From Burkholderiales bacterium (lineage in GTDB: Bacteria; Pseudomonadota; Gammaproteobacteria; Burkholderiales; Burkholderiaceae_C), in assembly GCA_947450745.1 (NCBI GenBank), contig CANFYD010000025.1, forward strand, positions 1-14,947: a stretch of DNA of 14,947 nucleotides, written 5' to 3'. The first letter of the stretch is position 1; every line of letters begins with the position of its first letter. The notes under the pieces are model-generated. The model did not search any database. It was given only the letters and a program-made list of their open reading frames with translations, and was not told where the DNA came from. Shown here piece after piece: positions 6,560 to 12,727 of this stretch. The position numbers and the translations under genes were made by a program.

Positions 6560-7650
6560 GCCCGGCCCTCCTCTAGCAGCGCCAGTTGTTCGGCGGCTTG
6601 CGCGGCATTCAGGCCGGCTGCTACTTCATCCAAGTCACCATCCAGGATGGCGGCCAGTTTGTACAGCGTCAGGTTGATGCGGTGGTCGGTCAGGCGACCC
6701 TGCGGATAGTTGTAGGTGCGGATGCGGTCGCTGCGGTCGCCGGTGCCGATCAAGCCCTTGCGCTCGCTCGACGCTTTGGCCTCGCGGGCGATGCGGTCCT
6801 TGTCGCGCAAGCGGGCGGCCAGCACCAGCATCGCTTTGGCCTTGTTGCGGTGTTGGCTACGGTCGTCCTGGCATTCGGCCACCAAACCGGTCGGCACATG
6901 GGTGATGCGCACGGCGCTGTCGGTCTTGTTGATGTGCTGACCACCGGCACCGCTGGCGCGGAAGGTGTCGATGCGCAGGTCGGCCGGGTTGAGCTGGATT
7001 TCCTCGGTTTCGTCGGGCTCGGCGATCACGGCCACGGTGCAGGCGCTGGAGTGCACCCGGCCTTGGCTTTCGGTGGCCGGCACGCGCTGCACGCGGTGGC
7101 CGCCGGATTCGAACTTGAGCCGCCCGTAGACCCGCTCGCCTTCGATGCGCACGACCAATTCCTTGTAGCCGCCCAGGTCGGAGTCGCTGCTCGACAGGAT
7201 CTCGGTCTTCCAGCCCTGCCGTTCGGCGTAGCGCAGATACATACGCGCCAGATCGGCGGCGAAGAGGGCCGATTCATCGCCCCCGGCGCCGGCCCGAATC
7301 TCCAGAAAAGCCGAACGCTCGTCGTCCGGGTCGCGCGGCAGCAGGGCCATTTGGAGCGCCTCGTGCAGGCGGCTGAGGTCAGCCTCGGCGGCGGCGATTT
7401 CCTCGCGCGCCATCTCGGCCATCTCCGCCATTTTCGGGTCGGCGAGCCATTGCCGGGCTTCGGCCAAGTCGGCCTCGCGCTGTACATATTGCCGGTATTG
7501 CGTCACCAGCTCCGACGCCTCGGCTTGCTCCCGGGTCAACGCCCGGTAGCGCTTCATGTCGGCGGCCACGGTGCCTTCGGCCAGGATGTTGTCGAGCTCG
7601 CTCAGGCGATAGCTGAGGCGTTCGAATTGCTGGCGCAGCGAATCTTTCAT
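6556..7650 (-). CDS. prfA: Peptide chain release factor 1
   Basis: Recognises UAA and UAG stop codons and triggers peptide release on the ribosome. The ATG at 7650 gives 364 residues, close to the 360 of E. coli. The stop-codon-reading tripeptide PAT is at residues 191-193 in RVQRVPATESQG, and the GGQ catalytic motif is at 236-238 in SGAGGQHINKTDSAVR. PAT rather than SPF identifies factor 1, not factor 2. The open frame continues far upstream without a stop, but that part has no similarity and runs into hemA. No good Shine-Dalgarno precedes the ATG. It is preceded by a 125-base C-rich leader after hemA and overlaps prmC downstream. Confidence 0.97.
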   Translation of the reverse strand: MKDSLRQQFERLSYRLSELDNILAEGTVAADMKRYRALTREQAEASELVTQYRQYVQREADLAEARQWLADPKMAEMAEMAREEIAAAEADLSRLHEALQMALLPRDPDDERSAFLEIRAGAGGDESALFAADLARMYLRYAERQGWKTEILSSSDSDLGGYKELVVRIEGERVYGRLKFESGGHRVQRVPATESQGRVHSSACTVAVIAEPDETEEIQLNPADLRIDTFRASGAGGQHINKTDSAVRITHVPTGLVAECQDDRSQHRNKAKAMLVLAARLRDKDRIAREAKASSERKGLIGTGDRSDRIRTYNYPQGRLTDHRINLTLYKLAAILDGDLDEVAAGLNAAQAAEQLALLEEGRA

Positions 7651-7775
7651 GGGGCGATCAATCGGGCAGGTGCTGGGGGCGGAAAGGGCAGGCCTGGTGA
7701 GGCGCTGCAGGACAGGACGAGGCTGGCTGGGCCGGGCTGGGCAGGACGAGGCCGGGCAGGGCGCTGCAGCCGCCG
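7651..7775 (-). other. C-rich hemA-prfA spacer with direct repeats
   Basis: By count, the minus-strand transcript of this 125-base gap is 64 C, 31 G, 19 U and 11 A. It holds two pairs of direct repeats: GGCGCTGCAG at 7701-7710 and 7760-7769, and CAGGACGAGGC at 7713-7723 and 7742-7752 (plus-strand reading). The plus strand also has four G runs at 7651-7654, 7664-7666, 7675-7679 and 7686-7688, with loops of 6-9 bases. A high-C, low-G RNA is the kind of sequence Rho loads on, so partial termination between hemA and prfA is possible. This is inference. Confidence 0.4.
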
Positions 7776-9107
7776 CTAATGCTCGTCTGTCTGCGCCGCC
7801 GGGCCGCGCGTGCTGCTGCGCAAGAACAAGCGTGACACCGTTTGCGTCAGTTGGGCGCGCTGCTCGCCTTCGCTGGCGTGCAATTCGGCCAGCGTGCCGT
7901 GCAACATCTTTTGCGTCAGCCCGCGGGCCAAGGCGTCCAGCACTTCGTTGACATCGGCCCCACGCGCCAGCAGTTTGCGGGCGCGCGCTACCTCGTGCTC
8001 GCGCCAGCCGTCGGTCTGGGCATTCAGCGCCTGGATCAGCGGCACGGTACGGCGCTGGCCGAGCCAATGCACAAAGCTCTGCACGCCGGACTCGATGATG
8101 ACTTCGGCCTGCTCGACCGCCGCCAGCCGTTTTTCACCCGCTGTTTGCACCAAGCTGGCCAGTTCATCGACCGTGTAGAGATACACATCGTCCAGCTTGG
8201 CAACTTCGGGTTCGATGTCGCGTGGCACGGCCAAGTCGACCATGAACATTGGCCGGTGCCGACGCAGCTTCAGGGCCCGTTCGACCGCGCCCAGGCCGAT
8301 CAAGGGCAAGCTGCTGGCGGTGCAGGAAATTACCGCATCGAATTCGTGCAGGCGCTGCGGCAGGTCGGCCAAACGGATCGATTCGGCCCCGAGTCGAGCT
8401 GCCAGCTTTTCACCGCGCTCCTTGGTGCGGTTGGCCACGGCCATCGCCAGCGGTGTCTTGGCGGCAAAGTGAGTGGCCACCAACTCGATCATTTCTCCGG
8501 CACCGACGAAGAGCACGCGGATCTTCGTCAGATCCTCGAACAGCTGGCCGGCCAAGCGCACCGAGGCGGCGGCCATGCTGATCGAGTGGGCCCCGATCTC
8601 GGTGGAGCTGCGCACTTCTTTGGCGACCGAGAAGCTGCGCTGGAACAATTGGTGCAAGGTCTTGCCCACCGTGCCGGCCTGGGTGGCCTCTTGCACGGCC
8701 TGCTTCATTTGGCCGAGGATTTGCGGCTCGCCCAGCACCATCGAATCAAGCCCGCTGGCGACGCGGAACGCATGCCTGGCGGCGTCGCTGCCTTCGCGCA
8801 CATAGGCGTGGTCCATCAAGGCTTGGCTGCTGATACCACCGACCTGGGCCAGCCATTCGACCGCTGGCTGGATCAAGCCCACTTGGCCGGCTTGGCCTGC
8901 TTGGCCGGCCACGTACAGCTCGGTGCGGTTGCAGGTCGACAAAATTGCGGCTTCGGCAACGGCAGGGGGTTGACGCGGCCCGCCCGTCTGCAATTGCTGG
9001 CGAAAGCCTTGCAAGGTCGGGGCCAATTGTTCAAGCGTGAAGGCGAACCGCCCGCGCAAGTCGAGTGGCGCGGAGTTGTGATTCAGACCAAGAGTGAACA
9101 CCGTCAT
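7776..9107 (-). CDS. hemA: Glutamyl-tRNA reductase
   Basis: Reduces glutamyl-tRNA-Glu with NADPH to glutamate-1-semialdehyde, the first step of heme and other tetrapyrrole synthesis by the C5 pathway. It has 443 residues, slightly longer than the E. coli enzyme (418). The catalytic domain starts MTVFTLGLNHNSAPLDLR, with the nucleophilic cysteine C59 in LSTCNRTE. GLDSMVLGEPQILGQMK and ISMAAASVRLA follow. The NADPH domain has VLFVGAGEM and NRTKERG, and the C-terminal dimerisation helices follow. A Gly-Gln-Ala tandem stretch lies at about 68-77, just after the active site. ATG at 9107 has no Shine-Dalgarno; a TATAAT lies six bases upstream, so the mRNA may be leaderless. First gene of the prfA-prmC run. 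Confidence 0.97.
   Translation of the reverse strand: MTVFTLGLNHNSAPLDLRGRFAFTLEQLAPTLQGFRQQLQTGGPRQPPAVAEAAILSTCNRTELYVAGQAGQAGQVGLIQPAVEWLAQVGGISSQALMDHAYVREGSDAARHAFRVASGLDSMVLGEPQILGQMKQAVQEATQAGTVGKTLHQLFQRSFSVAKEVRSSTEIGAHSISMAAASVRLAGQLFEDLTKIRVLFVGAGEMIELVATHFAAKTPLAMAVANRTKERGEKLAARLGAESIRLADLPQRLHEFDAVISCTASSLPLIGLGAVERALKLRRHRPMFMVDLAVPRDIEPEVAKLDDVYLYTVDELASLVQTAGEKRLAAVEQAEVIIESGVQSFVHWLGQRRTVPLIQALNAQTDGWREHEVARARKLLARGADVNEVLDALARGLTQKMLHGTLAELHASEGEQRAQLTQTVSRLFLRSSTRGPAAQTDEH
8882..8908. repeat. Three tandem 9-bp units inside hemA
   Basis: CTTGGCCGG, CTTGGCCTG and CTTGGCCGG follow each other with one mismatch in the middle unit. In the hemA frame they encode repeated Gly-Gln-Ala triplets. 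Units of three codons could change in number without a frameshift. Confidence 0.6.
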
Positions 9108-9113
9108 GAGGAG

Positions 9114-9121
9114 ATTATAAA
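9114..9121. promoter_or_regulatory. Consensus -10 for hemA (minus), overlapping a possible -10 on the plus strand
   Basis: On the minus strand TATAAT (9114-9119) is a perfect -10, six bases before the hemA ATG, in the AT-rich context AAATTTTATAAT. I see no matching -35 16-18 bases upstream (nearest sequence CCACAG). On the plus strand TATAAA (9116-9121), with a poor GTGAAC upstream, could serve the divergent small membrane gene. Transcription from the minus-strand box would begin at or next to the start codon. Confidence 0.42.
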
Positions 9122-9226
9122 ATTTACGGCTCGTGCCTGTGGCGACCGTTTCAATTGCGGGGCCTTGATACCGTTGATTTGCATCAAGACCGGGCGTTCT
9201 TTCACCATTGTTTGGACATCCGGCTG

Positions 9227-9505
9227 ATGAATCCGCTCGACGCTTTGTGGCATTTTGGCAATTTCTTTGTGCCGGCTTGGTGGGTGGCCGGCCTGTTGGC
9301 TGCGCTTGTCAAACTGCTGTGGCGGCGCGAACTGAAAACACATTCATGGTCGGCGCTGGCTTGGCGTGGGGCCGTCGGTGGCAGCCTGGGCTTGCTGCTG
9401 GCGCTGGCCCTGCTGGAGCGCGACGGCAAGATGGCCGGCTATGGGCTGATGCTGATCGGCATCAGCCTGCCGCAGGCCTGGCTGATGCTCAAACCAGCTC
9501 GTTGA
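9227..9505 (+). CDS. Small uncharacterised inner-membrane protein
   Basis: I do not recognise a family. The 92-residue product has three likely membrane segments, about residues 12-32 (FFVPAWWVAGLLAALVKLL), 46-63 and 70-87, with a basic-charged loop WRRELKTHS between the first two. I chose ATG at 9227 because it starts just before the first hydrophobic segment; a TTG at 9155 would add an unconvincing 24-residue leader. Only a weak TGGA precedes the ATG. The gene is divergent from hemA, and its 3' end overlaps the miaB 3' end by 17 bases in convergent orientation. Codon use resembles its neighbours and the hydrophobic pattern is coherent, so it is probably a real gene. Confidence 0.7.
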   Translation: MNPLDALWHFGNFFVPAWWVAGLLAALVKLLWRRELKTHSWSALAWRGAVGGSLGLLLALALLERDGKMAGYGLMLIGISLPQAWLMLKPAR

Positions 9506-10838
9506 CGCCTTCGCGGGTAGCGACCTCGGCGCGCAGCGAATGCGCAAAGGCCTGGGTGATGTTGACGTCGACCAACTGGTTCATCAAACGCGGCTGACCC
9601 TTGAAGTTGACGATGCGGTTGCATTCGGTGCGGCCCATCAACTCGCTCGGGTCTTTGCGGGCGTTGCCGGTGACCAGGATGCGGTGGCTGCGGCCGACCA
9701 TGGTCTGGCTGATCGCCAGCGTGTTGGCTTCGATCGCCGCTTGCAGCTCCTGCAAGCGTTTGTTTTTGACCGCGTAGGGCGCCAGATCCTCCAGCGCGGC
9801 GGCCGGCGTGCCGGGGCGAGGGCTGAAGATGAAGCTGAATGAGGCATCGAAACCGACGTCATCGACCAGCTTCATCAGCTTGGCATGGTCGTCCTCGGTT
9901 TCGCCGGGGAAGCCGATGATGAAGTCGCTGGCGATACGGATGTCCGGGCGGATGGCGCGCAACTTGCGGATCGTGCTTTTGAATTCCAGCGCGGTATAGC
10001 CGCGTTTCATCGCCATCAGGATGCGGTCACTGCCGTGCTGGACCGGCAAATGCAGGTGGTTGACCAGTTGCGGAATCTTGCCGTAGGCCTCGATCAAGCG
10101 CTGGCTGAATTCGTTCGGGTGGCTGGTGGTGAAGCGCAGGCGCTGGATGCCGGGGATTTCGGCCGCGTATTCCAGCAGCAGCGCCAGATCAGCGAATTCA
10201 CCGGTGTCACCCATCTTGCCGCGATAGGCGTTGACGTTTTGCCCCAGCAAGTTGATTTCCATCACGCCTTGGTCGGCCAGCCCGGCGATCTCGGTCAGCA
10301 CGTCATCAAACGGGCGCGACACCTCTTCGCCGCGCGTGTAGGGCACGACGCAGTAGGAGCAGTATTTCGAGCAGCCTTCCATGATGGAGACAAAGGCCGA
10401 AGCGCCGTCCACCTTGGCGGGCGGCAGGTTGTCGAACTTTTCAATCTCGGGGAAGCTGATGTCCACCTGCGGCCGGTGCTCGGCCAGGCGGGCGTTGATC
10501 ATTTGCGGCAGTCGGTGCAGGGTCTGCGGGCCGAACACCAGATCGACGTACGGTGCGCGGTCGATGATGGCAGCACCTTCCTGGCTGGCCACGCAACCGC
10601 CCACGCCGATCAACACGCCCTTTTCCTTCAGGTGCTTGACCCGGCCGAGGTCGGAGAAGACTTTCTCCTGCGCTTTTTCGCGCACCGAACAGGTGTTGAA
10701 AAGGATCAAGTCGGCTTCTTCGACGTTGTCGGTCTTTTCGTAGCCCTGTGCTGCGCCCAGCACGTCGGCCATCTTGCCCGAGTCGTACTCGTTCATTTGG
10801 CAGCCGAAGGTCTTGATGAATACTTTTTTCTGGGTCAT
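9489..10838 (-). CDS. miaB: tRNA-2-methylthio-N6-dimethylallyladenosine synthase
   Basis: Radical-SAM enzyme that adds the methylthio group to i6A at position 37 of tRNAs reading U-starting codons. It has 449 residues, normal for the family. The N-terminal domain carries the three cysteines of the auxiliary 4Fe-4S cluster: C13 in TFGCQMNEYDS, C50 in NTCSVREKA and C82 in GGCVAS. The radical-SAM cluster motif CX3CX2C is C156, C160 and C163, followed by VVPYTRGEE. A TRAM RNA-binding domain occupies about residues 378-442. The ATG at 10838 gives the family start KKVFIKTFGCQMN. It follows the small exported protein gene by 28 bases in the same direction and probably shares its transcript. Confidence 0.97.
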   Translation of the reverse strand: MTQKKVFIKTFGCQMNEYDSGKMADVLGAAQGYEKTDNVEEADLILFNTCSVREKAQEKVFSDLGRVKHLKEKGVLIGVGGCVASQEGAAIIDRAPYVDLVFGPQTLHRLPQMINARLAEHRPQVDISFPEIEKFDNLPPAKVDGASAFVSIMEGCSKYCSYCVVPYTRGEEVSRPFDDVLTEIAGLADQGVMEINLLGQNVNAYRGKMGDTGEFADLALLLEYAAEIPGIQRLRFTTSHPNEFSQRLIEAYGKIPQLVNHLHLPVQHGSDRILMAMKRGYTALEFKSTIRKLRAIRPDIRIASDFIIGFPGETEDDHAKLMKLVDDVGFDASFSFIFSPRPGTPAAALEDLAPYAVKNKRLQELQAAIEANTLAISQTMVGRSHRILVTGNARKDPSELMGRTECNRIVNFKGQPRLMNQLVDVNITQAFAHSLRAEVATREGVNELV

Positions 10839-10866
10839 ATCGATGTCTCAGTGCGATGCAGCGCGT

Positions 10867-11277
10867 TCAACGCCGGGTCCAAGTCTGGTTGGCGGGCTCA
10901 AAAGCCCAGGCGGCGGCTTCTTGGCGGGTGCGGGGCCAGGTCTTGTTGGCCAGTTCAGCGGCGTTCAGCAGCCAGACGTCCTTGACCAGACCGGCCTCGT
11001 CGACGGTGAAGTGCACCGTGTTCTTCTGGCCGCTCAAACTGGCTGAAAGCAGCAGCAGGTTGTTGGCGTCGCGAATGCGGCTGCCCGGTGACAGGCGTGC
11101 TGCTTGGCCGTTCAGGTTGATGTCGGGGGCTTGCGTGACCATCAGGTCGCCGCGCAAGGCCTGTGGCGGAAATTGCCGGTGTGTTTGCGCTTGTGCGCTG
11201 AAACTCAGGCTCAGGCTGAAACCGGCGCTGGCCACCAGCGCGGTCAGCGCCAGGGCTTTGGAGACACAGCGGTGCAT
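10867..11277 (-). CDS. Uncharacterised small exported protein upstream of miaB
   Basis: The product has 136 residues. Residues 1-30 form a Sec-type signal peptide: MHRCVSK, a hydrophobic core of Leu, Ala and Ser, and SAQA at the cleavage-type end. The mature part of about 105 residues has no cysteine or metal motif that I can see. It contains a DINLNGQAARLSPGSRIRD segment and ends AFEPANQTWTRR, which suggests a small soluble periplasmic beta-rich protein. ATG at 11277 has only a weak GGA upstream. It lies 28 bases before miaB. Similar short exported proteins are, as far as I recall, found near miaB in Burkholderiales, but a function is not known to me. Confidence 0.75.
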   Translation of the reverse strand: MHRCVSKALALTALVASAGFSLSLSFSAQAQTHRQFPPQALRGDLMVTQAPDINLNGQAARLSPGSRIRDANNLLLLSASLSGQKNTVHFTVDEAGLVKDVWLLNAAELANKTWPRTRQEAAAWAFEPANQTWTRR

Positions 11278-11613
11278 GGTATTTGTCCAGGGGCTGCGTT
11301 GATTGGAGCAAAATTTTACCCCAGCCGCTCCAGCCGCTGCTGCGGGCTGAGTGGCAGCCGTGCCGACGTCTGTGCTTGGCGCGTGCTGCGCTGGCTCTTT
11401 GCCCGGTGCAGGCCGTGGTCGCAGCGCTGCGGCTTGTAGGCGTTGTCTGACAAGCGATTGCGTCGCTCGCCCCTGTTATCTGCGCGGCTCAGATGTAACA
11501 CTGAGTGCACACGGGCAGGGGTTGGCCGTTTGACGCGAATTGCCCCCTGCATTCACGAGGTGCACCAAGAGACGCTGAAAGCTCAGGCTCAGGCCATTCA
11601 GAAACACACATCC
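11278..11613. other. 336-base non-coding gap with palindromes
   Basis: No gene fits here. Seen inside: a minus-strand TAAAAT (11313-11318), 35 bases before the exported-protein ATG and usable as a -10; a 9-bp tandem duplication CCAGCCGCT at 11321-11338; a perfect 12-bp palindrome CGCAGCGCTGCG at 11420-11431; TTGTCTGACAA at 11443-11453, with 5-bp arms; and a plus-strand TTGACG at 11530-11535 that could be a -35 but lacks a good -10. The plus-strand frame stays open from 11443 into the response regulator, yet its residues there show no regulator similarity. Confidence 0.4.
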
Positions 11614-12009
11614 ATGCGCAAGCTCAAGACTTACATCGTCGAAGACAGCCCGGTCATTCGAGAAAACCTGATTGCCACGCTGGAAGAGCTGGGGCCGGTG
11701 GACGTGGTCGGCACCGCTGAAGACGAAGCGACGGCCGTGTCCTGGCTGGCCTTGCCCAGCCATCCGTTCGATTTGGTGATCGTGGACATCTTTTTGAAAC
11801 GTGGCTCCGGCCTCGGCGTGCTGAAGGCGATTCAGAAGCTGCCCGAACGTCACAGCGTGGTGGTGCTGAGCAATTACGCCACCACAGACATGCGCCGCAA
11901 ATGCCTGGAGCTGGGTGCTGTGCGCGTGTTCGACAAGTCCAACGAGATCGATGATCTGATTTCGTACTGCAGCGGTCTGGCGGTGGGTGAGGGCGGCGTG
12001 CCGAGCTGA
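11614..12009 (+). CDS. Receiver-only response regulator (no output domain)
   Basis: Predicted phosphoryl-group receiver of a two-component pathway in the cytoplasm. The protein has 131 residues and is just one REC domain. The acidic pair E10 and D11 is in YIVEDS, the phospho-acceptor is D58 in LVIVDIF, the switch Ser is S86 in VVLSNYAT and the conserved Lys is K108 in VFDKS. Nothing follows except a short GLAVGEGG tail. ATG at 11614 places the first strand (KTYIVEDS) at the normal distance. An upstream in-frame start at 11443 would add 57 residues without domain character. No clear Shine-Dalgarno is seen. It converges on the NarL-type regulator and lies near the histidine kinase, so it may take phosphate from the same kinase, as a sink or a protein-interaction regulator. 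Confidence 0.88.
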   Translation: MRKLKTYIVEDSPVIRENLIATLEELGPVDVVGTAEDEATAVSWLALPSHPFDLVIVDIFLKRGSGLGVLKAIQKLPERHSVVVLSNYATTDMRRKCLELGAVRVFDKSNEIDDLISYCSGLAVGEGGVPS

Positions 12010-12037
12010 TTTGAACTGGGCGCTCAGCCGGCCCGCC

Positions 12038-12670
12038 TCACTGAATCAAGCCGTTCTTCAGCGCGTAGTAAGTCAAATCGCTGTTCGATTCCAGCGTCAT
12101 TTTTTCCATCACCCGGGTGCGGTAGGTGCTGACCGTCTTGACGCTGAGCGACATGCTGTCGGCCATGTGGCCGATCGTTTCCCCCTTGGCCAAGCGCAGG
12201 AACACTTGCAACTCGCGCTCGGACAAAGTTTCGTGCGCCGGTCGGTCACCACCGTGGCTGAGGCTTTCGGCCAATTGTTCGGCCACGCCGGCGGTGATGT
12301 ATTTGCGGCCACGCACCACGGTGCGGATGGCCCGCACGATGTCCTCCGGGTCGCAATCTTTGTTCAAATAGCCGCTTGCGCCCTGGCGCAGCAAGGTGGT
12401 GGCGTAATGCGATTCGGCGAAGCCGCTCAAGATCAGCACCGGCAGGTCGGGCGCTCGGGCCTTGATGGCCGCCAGCGCGTCAACGCCGCTCTGGTCGGGC
12501 ATCGAGATGTCCAGCACCATCACATCCACCTCGCCCTGGCGCACGATGTCGAGTGCCTCGCGGCCATTGCTGGCCTCGGCCACTACCTGAAAATCGATCT
12601 GGTCGGCAAAGAACTGGCGCAGTCCGGCGCGCACCATGGCATGGTCGTCAACGATAGCAATTCGAATCAT
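12038..12670 (-). CDS. NarL/FixJ-family response regulator (REC plus LuxR-type HTH)
   Basis: DNA-binding transcription regulator switched by phosphorylation. It has 210 residues. The REC domain spans about 1-120, with D8 and D9 in IVDDH, phospho-acceptor D54 in MVLDISMPDQSG, S82 in LILSGF and K104 in YLNKD. The C-terminal LuxR/GerE helix-turn-helix, about 147-208, includes LSERELQVFLRLAKGE and SLSVKTVSTYRTRVMEKM. It resembles the UvrY/GacA/NarL type. ATG at 12670 is preceded by GAGGAGAG about 12 bases upstream, a long spacing. It is divergent from the histidine kinase, only 57 bases away, and almost certainly forms its partner. Target genes are not identifiable here. Confidence 0.95.
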   Translation of the reverse strand: MIRIAIVDDHAMVRAGLRQFFADQIDFQVVAEASNGREALDIVRQGEVDVMVLDISMPDQSGVDALAAIKARAPDLPVLILSGFAESHYATTLLRQGASGYLNKDCDPEDIVRAIRTVVRGRKYITAGVAEQLAESLSHGGDRPAHETLSERELQVFLRLAKGETIGHMADSMSLSVKTVSTYRTRVMEKMTLESNSDLTYYALKNGLIQ

Positions 12671-12727
12671 GGTTTTTTGCAACTCTCCTCGTTTAATGAT
12701 CCCACGTTTCCCCCCAAGAGCTGATTC

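Noticed and set aside
7651..8067. Extended N terminus of release factor 1 reaching into hemA
   Set aside because: The extra 139 residues are Arg/Pro/Ala-rich without similarity, and ATG 7650 gives the normal family length and N terminus.
6586..9227. Two long plus-strand frames (about 397 and 461 codons) opposite prfA and hemA
   Set aside because: Low-complexity Gly/Ala/His/Gln-rich translations without domain motifs, exactly opposite well-identified genes; shadows of codon bias.
9885..10985. 366-codon plus-strand frame opposite miaB
   Set aside because: Antisense of a clear miaB gene with all cluster cysteines; no recognisable motif in the shadow.
11522..11545. Possible sigma-54 promoter before the receiver-only regulator
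   Set aside because: The GG and GC elements are not spaced as required, so the match fails.
11443..11613. N-terminal extension of the receiver-only regulator
   Set aside because: The 57 additional residues are Arg/Cys-rich and unlike any receiver domain; the REC fold begins at ATG 11614.
11987..12724. 245-codon plus-strand frame opposite the NarL-type regulator
   Set aside because: Complement of a well-supported regulator; His/Gln/Ala-rich shadow.
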